NCBI GenBank assembly: GCA_025928935.1
Contig: JAICNB010000009.1
Location: 1 to 63,974, forward strand
Direction of reading: 5' to 3'
Length of the DNA stretch: 63,974 nt
From: Acidimicrobiia bacterium
GTDB taxonomy: Bacteria > Actinomycetota > Acidimicrobiia > Spongiisociales > ZC4RG35
In this document: positions 18,068 through 26,864 of the stretch, piece after piece
Layout: each line of letters opens with the position of its first letter
Numbering within the stretch: the stretch's first letter is position 1
Position numbers and translations under genes: made by a program
The notes under the pieces: model-generated
The model's database searches: none
The model's input: the letters and a program-made list of their open reading frames with translations, nothing else
What the model was told of the DNA's origin: nothing

Positions 18068-18141
18068 CAAATTGGGACAGCGAGCCGTCATATGCGGAGC
18101 TCACGCTCCCAATTACGGGGCGGCGGCTCCCAATTACGGGG
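18068..18141. repeat. AT-rich repeat cluster between convergent operons
   Basis: Two perfect 16-base direct repeats GCTCCCAATTACGGGG at 18105-18120 and 18126-18141, preceded by a related CCCAAATTGGG inverted repeat near 18066-18076. AATTGGGA in the latter can pair with TCCCAATT of the first repeat (8 bp), so a hairpin, possibly a bidirectional terminator, can form between the convergent genes. The second repeat contains the leuD stop codon. Confidence 0.6.
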
Positions 18142-18757
18142 TGGACGCGCCCGCTTCGACCGTGGTCGGGAGCCGGTCGTCCCTGGCTTGTTCATGGGCA
18201 GAGATGAGCTCTTCGTGGGTGAGTGTCACCCCGATCGGGTCCAGACCCCGCAGGAGACGGTCCTTGGCAGTTGGGTCGAAGTCGAAATGCTCCTCGATCC
18301 CATCGGCGGTCACGGTCTGGCTCTCCAGGTCGATCGTGACCTCGGCACCGGGAGTGGCGGCCAGGTCGACGAGCTGGCTCACGACTTCCTGGGGCAGTTC
18401 GACCACCAGCAGCCCGACGTTGCTCGAGTTGTTGCGGAAGATGTCCGCGGCCGACGGCGTGATGACGGCGTCGAACCCCCATTGCTGGATGGCCCACGGG
18501 GCGTGCTCACGGGAGGAGCCACATCCGAAGTTGGGCCCCGTGACCAGGACCTTGGCACCCTGGCGAACCGGATCGTTGATGATGAAGTCAGAGCTCGGGG
18601 TCCCGTCGTCGGTGTGAGCCCAGTTGTAGAAGAGGAACTCGCCGTATCCATCCCGCTCGATCCGCTTCAGGAATTGCTGGGGGATGATCTGATCGGTGTC
18701 GACGTCGGAGCGGTCGAGCGGGACCATCCGTCCCGTGATCGTGGTCACCGGCCTCAT
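18134..18757 (-). CDS. leuD: 3-isopropylmalate dehydratase small subunit
   Basis: Small swivel-domain subunit of the LeuCD isomerase (leucine synthesis), 207 residues from ATG 18757. Motifs: [26 protein letters not shown] and NNSSNVGLL. The start overlaps the leuC stop (ATGA). The frame remains open upstream inside leuC but lacks LeuD similarity there. Its stop lies inside one copy of a 16-base repeat, so the C-terminus may have been shaped by that repeat. Confidence 0.95.
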   Translation of the reverse strand: MRPVTTITGRMVPLDRSDVDTDQIIPQQFLKRIERDGYGEFLFYNWAHTDDGTPSSDFIINDPVRQGAKVLVTGPNFGCGSSREHAPWAIQQWGFDAVITPSAADIFRNNSSNVGLLVVELPQEVVSQLVDLAATPGAEVTIDLESQTVTADGIEEHFDFDPTAKDRLLRGLDPIGVTLTHEELISAHEQARDDRLPTTVEAGASTP

Positions 18758-20160
18758 GAGCCCTCCCACTCCCGCACGTCTACGAAATGCCCGGCGACGG
18801 CTGCCGCCGCCGCCATGGCCGGGCTGACCAGATGGGTCCTGGCTCCACGGCCCTGACGCCCTTCGTAGTTGCGGTTCGAGGTCGAGGCGCAACGCTCACC
18901 TGCCGGGATCACGTCCGGGTTCATGGCCAGGCAGCTGGAGCAGCCGGCGTCCCGCCAGGAGAACCCGGCGGATTCGAAGACGTCATGCAGTCCCTCGGCC
19001 TCGGCCTGGGCTTTCACCTGCATCGAGCCGGGGACCACGACCGCGTTCACCCGGGAATCCACCTTCCGACCCTCGAGCACCTTGGCCGCCGCCCGCAGGT
19101 CTTCGATCCGACCGTTGGTGCACGAGCCGAGGAACACATGGTCGATGGCGATGTCCAGGATGGGGGTACCGGGCCGCAAGGCCATGTACTCCAGCGCCCT
19201 CACCGCGGCATCTCGCTGCAATGGGTCGTCGTAGGAGTCAGGCGAAGGCACCTGCCCGGTGACCGGGACGGTCTGGGCGGGGTTGACCCCCCAGCTGACG
19301 TGGGGCACCAGTCGGCCGGCGTCGATCTCGGCGACCTTGTCGAATGTGGCGTCTTCGTCGGTCACCAATTGCTCCCAGGCCTCAACCGCCTCTTCCCACT
19401 GCTTTCCCTTGGGGGCGAAGGGCCGGCCCTCGATGTAGCGAATCGTGGTCTCGTCGGGGGCGATCATCCCGGCCCGTGCCCCGCCCTCGATGGACATGTT
19501 GCAGATGGTCATCCGCTGCTCCATCGTGAGGTCGTGAATCGTCTCGCCCCGGTACTCGATCACATGGCGGGCCCCGCCCGAGACGCCGATCTGGGCGATG
19601 ATCCCGAGAATCAGGTCTTTTGCGGCCACCCCCCAAGGGAGGGAGCCTTCGACCTCTACCGCCATCGTCTGTGGCCGGGCCTGCCAGATGGTCTGCGTCG
19701 CCAATACGTGCTCGACCTCCGTGGTCCCGATACCGAAGGCGAGTGCTCCGAACGCGCCGTGGGTCGAGGTGTGGCTGTCTCCACAGACGACCAGCAGCCC
19801 CGGCTGGGTCAGCCCCTGCTCGGGGCCGACGACGTGGACTATGCCCTGGCGGGGGTCGTCGAGGCCGAACAGCGTGATCCCGTGCTCACGGCAGTTCTCC
19901 ACCATCGCATCGATCTGACGCTTGGAAAGAGGATCTCTGATGCCAAGTGCCCGGTTGGTGGTCGGGATGCCATGGTCCACCGTCCCGATGGTCAGGTCCG
20001 GTCGGCGGACGGTCCTTCTTGAGGCCTTCAGCCCGGCGAATGCCTGGGGGGAGGTGACCTCATGGACGAGGTGGAGGTCGGCATACAGGAGAGAAGGGTC
20101 GGCATCGATGACGAGGTGGTTGGCCCACACCTTCTCGAAAAGAGTGAGTGGGGCGTTCAT
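18754..20160 (-). CDS. leuC: 3-isopropylmalate dehydratase large subunit
   Basis: Aconitase-family Fe-S enzyme, 468 residues. Fe-S cysteines lie in FLGSCTNGR and [31 protein letters not shown] is the conserved aconitase block. ATG 20160 overlaps the leuB stop. Works with LeuD to isomerise 2- to 3-isopropylmalate. Confidence 0.96.
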   Translation of the reverse strand: MNAPLTLFEKVWANHLVIDADPSLLYADLHLVHEVTSPQAFAGLKASRRTVRRPDLTIGTVDHGIPTTNRALGIRDPLSKRQIDAMVENCREHGITLFGLDDPRQGIVHVVGPEQGLTQPGLLVVCGDSHTSTHGAFGALAFGIGTTEVEHVLATQTIWQARPQTMAVEVEGSLPWGVAAKDLILGIIAQIGVSGGARHVIEYRGETIHDLTMEQRMTICNMSIEGGARAGMIAPDETTIRYIEGRPFAPKGKQWEEAVEAWEQLVTDEDATFDKVAEIDAGRLVPHVSWGVNPAQTVPVTGQVPSPDSYDDPLQRDAAVRALEYMALRPGTPILDIAIDHVFLGSCTNGRIEDLRAAAKVLEGRKVDSRVNAVVVPGSMQVKAQAEAEGLHDVFESAGFSWRDAGCSSCLAMNPDVIPAGERCASTSNRNYEGRQGRGARTHLVSPAMAAAAAVAGHFVDVREWEGS

Positions 20161-21236
20161 GCCCGGGCTCGGGCCTTCTCCGGCTCGGCGACCAAAGAGG
20201 CAACCCAGTCGCCGACCTCAGAGGTGCTGATGCCCATCTCCCCGGCCCGAAGCGAGGGCAAAGATCCGGCCACCTCGCCGACCGCCGTATCGACGGCGTC
20301 CGCGCCGGCAGCCTCCCCGAGAATGCGGAGCATCATGCCCGCGGCGCCGATCGCGGCCAGCGGGTTGATCTGTCCGGTGCCCTCGAAGCCGGGGGCGGTG
20401 CCCCCGATCGGTTCGAACATGGAGACCCCGTTGGGGTTGATGTTGCCTCCGGAGGCGATGCCGAGACCGCCCTGGATGGCAGCTGCGAGGTCGGTGATGA
20501 TGTCTCCGAACATGTTGTCGGTGACGATGACGTCGAAACGGCCCGGGTCTTCGATCATCCACAGGCTGGTGGCGTCGACGTGGGCGTAGTTGGTCTCGAC
20601 GTGGGGATACTCGGAAGCGACCTCGTCGAAGACCCTTGCCCACAGGTCCCAAGCGTAGGTGAGGACGTTGGTCTTCCCGCAGAGGGTGAGACGCCGACGA
20701 AGCCGCCCGGCGGCGAGGTCGAAGGCGTATCGGATGCAACGCTCGACGGCGAACCTGCTGTTGACCGAGTGTTGGACCGCCACCTCGAAAGGTGAGCCCT
20801 TGGCAGTGAACTCACCCTGGCCGACGTAGAGGCCCTCGCTGTTCTCCCTGACCACGACGAAATCTACCTCCTCAGGGGCGACGTCGCGGAGTGGGCCCTT
20901 GACGCCCGGGTGGAGCTTGACCGGCCGGAGGTTGATGAACTGGTCGAGCTCGCGACGCATCCGGAGCAATATGTCCTGTTCGAGGACCCCCGGAGGGACC
21001 TGGGGGTGGCCCACAGCGCCGAACAGGATGGCGTCCGCATTGCCCAGCGATTGGAGGTCCGCCCCGGTGAGCGTCTCGTTGGTCCTCAGGTAGCGCTCGC
21101 CGCCGAGATCGAGCTCGTCGTATTCGATCTCGAACCCGTGGACCCTTCCCGCCACGTCGAGGACCTTGACTGCTTCGGCAACGACCTCGGGACCGGTCCC
21201 ATCACCTGGCACCTTCGCAATCGAATACGTGCTCAT
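20157..21236 (-). CDS. leuB: 3-isopropylmalate dehydrogenase
   Basis: NAD-dependent decarboxylating dehydrogenase, 359 residues. [15 protein letters not shown] at the N-terminus, [26 protein letters not shown] (metal Asp) and the NAD-binding loop [15 protein letters not shown]. Start overlaps the leuA stop by four bases. Close relatives (isocitrate or tartrate dehydrogenases) are less likely because of the leu operon context. Confidence 0.95.
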   Translation of the reverse strand: MSTYSIAKVPGDGTGPEVVAEAVKVLDVAGRVHGFEIEYDELDLGGERYLRTNETLTGADLQSLGNADAILFGAVGHPQVPPGVLEQDILLRMRRELDQFINLRPVKLHPGVKGPLRDVAPEEVDFVVVRENSEGLYVGQGEFTAKGSPFEVAVQHSVNSRFAVERCIRYAFDLAAGRLRRRLTLCGKTNVLTYAWDLWARVFDEVASEYPHVETNYAHVDATSLWMIEDPGRFDVIVTDNMFGDIITDLAAAIQGGLGIASGGNINPNGVSMFEPIGGTAPGFEGTGQINPLAAIGAAGMMLRILGEAAGADAVDTAVGEVAGSLPSLRAGEMGISTSEVGDWVASLVAEPEKARARA

Positions 21237-22429
21237 TGGAACGAGGCCGTGACCCCGTCCAGCACCTCGAGACTGGAGGCGACCTCTTCGACGATTTCCC
21301 GGATCTGCTCCCGAGAGACCTCACCCGATTGGTCACCCAGCTCTTTCATCCGGTTGAACGCAGCCTCGAAGACTGTGTCACTCACCCCGATGCCGAGCTG
21401 ATCCAGGGAGTGCTTGAAAGCGGCCCGTCCGGAGTGCTTGCCCATCACGATCACCGAGTCGCCCATTCCGACTGCCATTGGGTCCATTATCTCGTATGTG
21501 GTGCGCTCCCGAAGCACGCCGTGCTGGTGGATGCCCGATTCATGGGCGAAGGCGTTCCGCCCGACAACGGCCTTGTTGTATTGGACCGGGTACCCCGTCT
21601 GCTCCGAGACCAGACGGGAGGTCTCGTAGATCTCCTCGGTGGTGACTCCGACGCCGACGCCATAGGCGTCGGCACGTACGCGCAACGCCATCACCACCTC
21701 CTCGATCGAGGTGTTGCCGGCCCGCTCGCCGATGCCATTGATGGCACCCTCGACCTGCCGGGCGCCGGCTGCCACCGCAGCCAGGGAGTTGGCCACCGCC
21801 AGCCCCAGGTCGTTGTGACAGTGGGCAGACACCACGACATCGTGGCGGTCACCCTTCACTTCACGCACGACACGTTCGATCAGGTACCCATAGTCCGTAG
21901 GGGTGGCGTAGCCGACGGTGTCGGGGATGTTGATCGTGGTGGCCCCGGCATCGACCGCCGCCTGGCATACCGCCACGGTGAAGTCGGGTTCGGAGCGGGT
22001 GGCGTCCTCGGGGGAGTACTCCACGTTCTCGGTGTAGTCGCGAGCTCGGGCAACGTTGGCCTTCACCGTGGCCATCACGTCTTCCTCGCTCATGCGGAGC
22101 TTGTGCTCCATGTGGATCGGTGATGTGGCCAGGAACACGTGGATGCGCGGGTCGGCGGCGTCTTTGATCGCCTCCCAGGCGCGGTCCACATCCTGGGGTT
22201 GGGCACGGGCCAATGCGGCGATGGTGGGGCCCTGTACCTCCTGAGCGATGCGGGTCACGGCCCGAAAGTCACCCGGTGAGGAGATGGGGAACCCGGCCTC
22301 GATGATGTCGACTCCGAGCCTGGCCAGTTGGGTGGCGATCGCCACTTTCTGCTCGGGGTCGAGGGCGATGCCCGGGGCCTGTTCGCCGTCTCGGAGTGTG
22401 CTGTCGAAAATTCGTACTCGGTCTTCCAT
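21233..22429 (-). CDS. leuA: 2-isopropylmalate synthase, short form without the regulatory domain
   Basis: First committed step of leucine synthesis, 398 residues. HMGL-like barrel with FDSTLRDGEQAPG (metal Asp), EAGFPISSPGDF, SAHCHNDLGLAVANSL (His metal ligands) and a linker/communication region (NAFAHESGIHQHGVL). The protein ends at about residue 398, so the about 120-residue LeuA dimerisation/allosteric domain of typical 510-520-residue enzymes is absent; direct leucine feedback may be missing. AGGAGA lies seven bases before ATG and can be masked by the upstream leader (see the leader entry). A citramalate or homocitrate synthase is possible but less likely in this operon. Confidence 0.9.
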   Translation of the reverse strand: MEDRVRIFDSTLRDGEQAPGIALDPEQKVAIATQLARLGVDIIEAGFPISSPGDFRAVTRIAQEVQGPTIAALARAQPQDVDRAWEAIKDAADPRIHVFLATSPIHMEHKLRMSEEDVMATVKANVARARDYTENVEYSPEDATRSEPDFTVAVCQAAVDAGATTINIPDTVGYATPTDYGYLIERVVREVKGDRHDVVVSAHCHNDLGLAVANSLAAVAAGARQVEGAINGIGERAGNTSIEEVVMALRVRADAYGVGVGVTTEEIYETSRLVSEQTGYPVQYNKAVVGRNAFAHESGIHQHGVLRERTTYEIMDPMAVGMGDSVIVMGKHSGRAAFKHSLDQLGIGVSDTVFEAAFNRMKELGDQSGEVSREQIREIVEEVASSLEVLDGVTASFQ

Positions 22430-22432
22430 GTC

Positions 22433-22515
22433 GTCTCCTGAATCTCGGTGTCTCGCTTGGGCGCCGGTCAGCCTGGTCGGGCGTTCCGGCTAGGTAAGAG
22501 CGAGGCCGAGGAGAC
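22433..22515 (-). promoter_or_regulatory. Predicted leader/SD pairing that could gate leuA translation
   Basis: On the minus strand GTCTCCT (22515-22509, inside the Leu codons of the leader) is exactly complementary to AGGAGAC (22439-22433), which contains the leuA ribosome binding site; CGG/CCG adds further pairs with a bulge. An alternative GCCGG...CCGGC hairpin lies between. A ribosome paused on the leader Leu codons would free the leuA site. Confidence 0.5.
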
Positions 22516-22540
22516 TGAGATGACGCGAGTGAGGGCTCAT
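22490..22540 (-). CDS. Putative leucine leader peptide (16 aa) before leuA
   Basis: Frame from ATG 22540 (overlapping the ilvN stop as ATGA) to TAG at 22490. Five of 16 residues are Leu, clustered as HLSLLGLALT. Spacing to leuA ATG is 60 bases. It resembles leuA leader peptides known upstream of actinobacterial leuA genes, but here it is internal to an ilv-leu operon and translationally coupled to ilvN. Confidence 0.65.
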   Translation of the reverse strand: MSPHSRHLSLLGLALT

Positions 22541-23046
22541 TTGCCCACTCCCGCCGACACGGGGGCCGGGGTCAGCTCCGACTCCCTTTTCATGGCGATG
22601 CGACCCGACTTGACCAGGTCGATGACCCCGTAAGGGCCGAGATGCTCGAGGAAGGTCTTGAGATGCTGGGGTGTGCCCGCCACCTCGAAGGTCATGGCCG
22701 AGGAGCTGATGTCGATGACCCGGGCGTCGAACAGAGACGCGGTGTCGCGGACCTCGCCCCTGGTGGACGGCTGGGCGCTGATTCGGATGATCATGACCTC
22801 TCGTTCCAGCGCCTCGGCCGGTTCCATCTCCTGGACCTTGATCACGTTCACCAGCTTGTTGAGCTGCTTCTTCAACTGCTCCAGCTCGGGCGCGTCCACT
22901 ACGAGCGTTATCCGCGAGCGCCCGTCCTGGTGAGTGGGCCCAACCGCCAGGGAGTGGATGTTGAAGCCACGATTGGAGAACATGGCTGAGATCCGGGCCA
23001 GGACTCCGGGCTTGTCCTCGACGATGACGGTCAGGGTGTGTTGCAT
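22537..23046 (-). CDS. ilvN: Acetolactate synthase small (regulatory) subunit
   Basis: 169 residues. N-terminal ACT domain (LTVIVEDKPGVLARISAMF, NIHSLAVG) that binds valine in relatives, and a C-terminal ALS_ss_C domain (LFDARVIDIS, EVAGTPQHLKTFLEHLGPYG). ATG 23046 shares one base with the ilvB stop. Activates and confers feedback inhibition on IlvB. Confidence 0.95.
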   Translation of the reverse strand: MQHTLTVIVEDKPGVLARISAMFSNRGFNIHSLAVGPTHQDGRSRITLVVDAPELEQLKKQLNKLVNVIKVQEMEPAEALEREVMIIRISAQPSTRGEVRDTASLFDARVIDISSSAMTFEVAGTPQHLKTFLEHLGPYGVIDLVKSGRIAMKRESELTPAPVSAGVGK

Positions 23047-24767
23047 CAGAGCTCTTCCCTGGTCATGACGATGCGGTCGTTCGACCCTCCAGCCGGGACC
23101 ATCGGGAAGCACATCTCCTCGCCATCGACCACGACTTCGAGGACGACCGGTCGGTCGTTGACGCTCAGCATCTTCTCGATGACCGGATCGATGTCCGAGG
23201 GATGGTCCACCTTCAGGCCCACACATCCCATGGCCTCCGCCAGCTTCGGGTAGTCCGGGTAGGTGAAGCCGAGATCGACCGCCGAGAGACGGCCACCGTA
23301 GAAGAGGGTCTGCCATTGCTTGACCATCCCATACCCGCCGTTGTTGAACACGACGATCTTCACCGGGATGTCCTCGGTCGCGGCGGTGATCAGCTCCTGC
23401 ATGGTCATCTGGAAGCAGCCGTCGCCGTCCAGGGCGATGACGAGGTCGTCGGGTCGGGCCATCTTGGCGCCCACTGCGGCCGGCACGGCGAACCCCATGG
23501 TCCCAAGGCCACCGGAGTTGACCCACGAACGCGGGGTGCGGAATCCCCAGAACTGGGATGCCCACATCTGGTGCTGCCCGACCCCTGCTGCGATGACGGC
23601 GTCGCCGCCGGTGATGGCGTAGAGACGCTCGATGAAGTGCTGGACCTTGATCGGCCCGTCGGGCGGCTGCTCGTAGGAGAGGGGGAACCGACTCTTCCAC
23701 GAGTCGATCCGGGCGAACCACTCGTCCCGAGCCGGGTGATCGGCGGGGTCCCGGCGGGCACGGAGCGCCGAGAGCAAGTCCACCAGGACCGACCGCGCAT
23801 CTCCGACGATCGGGATCTCGGCGGCCCGGACCTTGCCGATCTCGGCGGGGTCGACGTCGATGTGGATGATCTTGGCCCCGGGAGCGAAGGCGTCGGGGTC
23901 GCCCGTGACCCGGTCGTCGAATCGCGCCCCGACCGAGACCAGGACGTCGGACTGCTGGATGGCGGTGGTCGCGGTGTACACGCCGTGCATACCCGGCATC
24001 CCGAGAGCCAGCCGGTGGTCGTCGGGGAAGGCGCCGCGTGCCATCAGGGTGGTGACGACGGGGGCATTGGCCGCTTCGGCGAAGGCCAAGAGCTCGTCCG
24101 AGGCGCCCGCTTTGATCACCCCGCCTCCGACGTACAGGACGGGACGTTCCGCCCTCTCGATCAACTCGATGGCTGCCCGGATCTGCATCGGATGCCCGGA
24201 GACGGTCGGCTTGTAGCCGGGCAAGTTGTGCAGATGCGGCTCACGCCAGGTAGTGACCTGGTTGAGGACGTCCTTGGGGATGTCGACGAGCACCGGGCCG
24301 GGACGACCGGTGGCAGCGAGATGGAACGCCTCATGGATCAGATTGGGGATGTCGTCGGCGTCGGTGGCCATGTAGGAGTGCTTGGTGCAGTGCATGGCCA
24401 GGCCTGTGGTGTAGGCCTCCTGGAATGCATCGCTGCCGATTGCCGAGGTGGCGACCTGACCGGTGATGGCGACGATCGGTGTCGAATCCATCAACGCGTT
24501 CTGCAGGGGAGTGATCAGGTTGGTGGCCCCGGGCCCGGAGGTAGCCATCACCACGCCCACCAGTCCAGTGGCCTGGGCATAGCCCTCGGCCATGTGCCCG
24601 GCGCCCTGCTCGTGCCGGGCCAGCACATGCCTTATCGGACTGTCAAGGAGGGGGTCGTAGGCGGGGAGAATGGCACCTCCGGGCACGCCGAAGATGATCT
24701 CGACTCCTTCGTGCTCGAGGCTGCGAAGGAGGGAATGTGATCCGGTGAATTTGCTTGCTTCTGTCAT
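23046..24767 (-). CDS. ilvB: Acetolactate synthase large (catalytic) subunit
   Basis: ThDP/FAD-dependent acetohydroxyacid synthase, 573 residues, first common step of Val, Leu and Ile synthesis. Catalytic Glu in [41 protein letters not shown]; ThDP motif from [12 protein letters not shown] to NNGGYGM. Preceded by a leader peptide, a hairpin and a strong terminator, so expression is probably attenuated by branched-chain amino acids. First gene of ilvB-ilvN-leuA-leuB-leuC-leuD. Confidence 0.97.
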   Translation of the reverse strand: [573 protein letters not shown]

Positions 24768-24781
24768 GTCTTCTGGGGAAC

Positions 24782-24806
24782 AAAAAACCCTCCGGGTGGG
24801 AGGGTT
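24782..24806 (-). terminator. Attenuator terminator of ilvB
   Basis: Minus-strand AACCCTCC-CACCC-GGAGGGTT followed by TTTT: perfect 8-bp GC-rich stem with a U-tract, ending 15 bases before ilvB ATG. Located after the leader peptide, as in classical transcription attenuation. Confidence 0.85.
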
Positions 24807-24807
24807 G

Positions 24808-24835
24808 AGCGCACGCAGGTCTGTTTGCGCGCGCT
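24808..24835 (-). promoter_or_regulatory. Pause-type hairpin overlapping the ilvB leader stop codon
   Basis: Minus-strand AGCGCGCGCA and TGCGTGCGCT form a 10-bp stem (one G-U pair). The 5' arm includes the AG of the leader stop TAG, so a ribosome at the leader end would disrupt it. It lies two bases upstream of the terminator stem. Confidence 0.55.
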
Positions 24836-24881
24836 ACTCGATAAGAAGGAGTACCTGGGCGGCGGCAAACTGCTGCTTCAT
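24834..24881 (-). CDS. ilvB leader peptide (15 aa)
   Basis: ATG 24881 to TAG 24834. The C-terminus reads AAAQVLLLIE, with Val-Leu-Leu-Leu-Ile in a row immediately before the pause hairpin and terminator. This is the expected composition of a branched-chain amino-acid attenuation leader. Confidence 0.8.
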   Translation of the reverse strand: MKQQFAAAQVLLLIE

Positions 24882-24893
24882 ATGCGGTTCCCA

Positions 24894-24922
24894 AGTAAAC
24901 AACCTGGCCGTCCTCATGTCAA
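24894..24922 (-). promoter_or_regulatory. Probable ilvB promoter
   Basis: Minus strand: perfect -35 TTGACA (24922-24917), 17-base spacer, then TTTACT (24899-24894; 4 of 6). Transcription would start shortly before the leader peptide ATG. Confidence 0.6.
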
Positions 24923-24982
24923 GAACATCGGCCCGGCTTGGCGGGGAATGAACCATTCTCGCGCGAAAACGGGGGGTCCCCC

Positions 24983-24988
24983 TACATT
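24983..24988 (+). promoter_or_regulatory. Leaderless -10 of the fructokinase-like gene
   Basis: TACATT, six bases (CGGGTC) before ATG 24995. Confidence 0.5.
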
Positions 24989-24994
24989 CGGGTC

Positions 24995-25864
24995 ATGCCG
25001 AGGTACGGGGCGGTGGAGATGGGGGGGACCCGGACCTCGTTTGGGGTGGGATCTTCGCCCGATGACCTGACGGTGCGGACCATCCCTTCTGGCGATCCCG
25101 AAGACACCCTTGGCGAGGTCATCTCGTTTCTCCTCCAAGTCGAGCCGGAGGGAGTCGGGATCGCCTCGTTCGGCCCACTGGACCTGGCAGCCGGCGTGAT
25201 CGGGGTCACCCCCAAAGCGGGTTGGTCGGGAACCGATGTCGTCGGGCCCTTTCGCACCGCTCTCGATGTGCCCGTCGCCCTCGACACCGACGTGAACGGC
25301 GCCGCCATGGGAGAGGCCAGGTGGGGGGCCGGCCGGGACCTAGGGTCGTTTGCCTATGTGACGGTGGGGACGGGTATCGGCGGCGGGGCCCTGATCGGTG
25401 GCGAGCCCCTGCACGGAATGGGACATCCCGAAATGGGGCACGTGACCGTGCGGAGGCACCCGGGGGATCGGAATCCCGGAGTGTGCCCGCTGCATGGCGA
25501 CTGTCTCGAGGGCCTGGCCTCGGGACCAGCCATCGCTGCCCGCTCCGGAGCGTCCGCCGAGGACCTGAGGGATGCCGATCTGCGGGCCGCGGTCGAGATC
25601 GAAGCCTTCTACCTGGCCCAACTGGTACGGGACCTGGTCTATGTGCTGGCACCGGAGCGGGTGATCATGGGAGGCGGGGTGGCCCGGCTCCCCGGTCTCC
25701 TCGACCGGGTCAGTGAGGGCCTTGTCGAGGAATTGGCGGGTTATCCCGGGCTCTCCGCGCACCTGGCCGGGTTCGTGGTCCCGCCGACCCTGGGCGACTT
25801 GTCCGGTCTCGCCGGCGGATTGATCCTGGCGGAGCGGGCGTTGGCGGCTAGATCGTCCGGGTGA
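24995..25864 (+). CDS. ROK-family sugar kinase, fructokinase-like
   Basis: 289 residues from ATG 24995, chosen because a TANNNT -10 element ends six bases upstream and the ATP-binding start GAVEMGGTRTSFGV follows directly. ROK features: VTVGTGIGGGALI, GHPEMGHVTVRRHPGD, and the CPLHGDCLEGLASGP block with His/Cys ligands of the structural zinc. The RRHPGD...CPxHGDCLEG pattern is typical of ROK fructokinases. It converges on the SIS gene with a 17-base overlap. Substrate may be fructose or another hexose, with fructose-6-phosphate linking it to the neighbouring amino-sugar pathway. Confidence 0.85.
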   Translation: MPRYGAVEMGGTRTSFGVGSSPDDLTVRTIPSGDPEDTLGEVISFLLQVEPEGVGIASFGPLDLAAGVIGVTPKAGWSGTDVVGPFRTALDVPVALDTDVNGAAMGEARWGAGRDLGSFAYVTVGTGIGGGALIGGEPLHGMGHPEMGHVTVRRHPGDRNPGVCPLHGDCLEGLASGPAIAARSGASAEDLRDADLRAAVEIEAFYLAQLVRDLVYVLAPERVIMGGGVARLPGLLDRVSEGLVEELAGYPGLSAHLAGFVVPPTLGDLSGLAGGLILAERALAARSSG

Positions 25865-26864
25865 CCTTGTGCAGCCCTCTCGGCTGCTCCGGGTCGAGGC
25901 CCTTGGCGAGGGTCAGGTGGTAGGCGAAGAGCTGTCCGATCACGGCCGCCGGGATCGGGGACAACCACTCCTCGACGTCGGAGTCGAATTCGAGGATCGG
26001 CCCGACCTCGTACAGCCTCGGGTCGTTCCCGATCACCACCAGGGAAGCCCCGGCCCTCCGGCAGCGCTCGAGCACGCCCAAGACGTCCTCGATGGCCGGC
26101 CCCCGGGCCGCAATGGCCAGGACCGGATACTCGGGCTCCAGCACTGCGATCGGCCCGTGGAGGAAGTCCGCGGTCGAGAAAGGCTGGGCCACGACGTGGG
26201 TCAGCTCCTGGATCTTGAGGGCCCATTCGAAGGCCGTCGACTGGTTGAAGCCTCGGCCCAACACGGCGCAGTGCTCCATGTCGGCCTCGCCAGCGGCCAG
26301 GGCGGCGGCTCGATCGCTCTGACCGAGCGCCGCACGGGCAAGGGCAGGGACAGGGTCGAGAGCGCCGGTTCCTCCGGCCATTGCCTCGGAGATGGCGGCC
26401 ACCACAGTCAGCTGGGCCGTGTAGGTCTTGGTGGCGGCCACGGCCCTCTCCTCACCGGCGTCCAGGTCGATCACGACATCGGCCAGATCGGCAAGAGGCG
26501 AATCGGGCTCGTTCGTTATCGCCACGGTCGGGCGCTGCTGGTCTCTTCCTTCCTCCAGGACCGAGACGATGTCCGGGGACTCGCCACTCTGTGAGATGCC
26601 TACCACCAACGCCCCGTCCAACCGAGGCGGCCGGTCGTAGACCGAGAAGAGCGACGGCGTGGTGAGACCCACCGACAGCCCATTACGGGTGCCCCAGACG
26701 TACTGGGCATAGCGGCCCGCGTTGTCCGAGGTCCCTCTGGCTGCGATGACGGCGTGGGTACAGGCCGCGGCCAGACCTGCGACCTGTTTCACCCTGGCGG
26801 CATTGACCTGCGCGGTGCGAGCGATGACGTCCGGTTGCTCCTGTATCTCGTCGAGGAGGGTCAC
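25848..26864 (-). CDS. SIS-domain GlcN6P deaminase/isomerase (GlmS isomerase-like, NagB-II type)
   Basis: 338 residues with two SIS domains but no glutaminase domain: ISQSGESPDIV and TNEPDSPLADLAD in the first, LGRGFNQSTAFEWALKIQEL and FLHGPIAVLE in the second. Such proteins convert glucosamine-6-phosphate to fructose-6-phosphate plus ammonia in GlcNAc catabolism. GTG 26864 overlaps the nagA stop (GTGA) in line with the rest of the operon; ATG 26900 or 26933 would extend into nagA. Last gene of the amino-sugar operon. Confidence 0.85.
   Translation of the reverse strand: MTLLDEIQEQPDVIARTAQVNAARVKQVAGLAAACTHAVIAARGTSDNAGRYAQYVWGTRNGLSVGLTTPSLFSVYDRPPRLDGALVVGISQSGESPDIVSVLEEGRDQQRPTVAITNEPDSPLADLADVVIDLDAGEERAVAATKTYTAQLTVVAAISEAMAGGTGALDPVPALARAALGQSDRAAALAAGEADMEHCAVLGRGFNQSTAFEWALKIQELTHVVAQPFSTADFLHGPIAVLEPEYPVLAIAARGPAIEDVLGVLERCRRAGASLVVIGNDPRLYEVGPILEFDSDVEEWLSPIPAAVIGQLFAYHLTLAKGLDPEQPRGLHKVTRTI

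Noticed and set aside
23202-24740. 512-codon open frame on the plus strand opposite ilvB
   Set aside because: Composition is that of an antisense shadow of high-GC coding DNA; ilvB on the minus strand has full family motifs.
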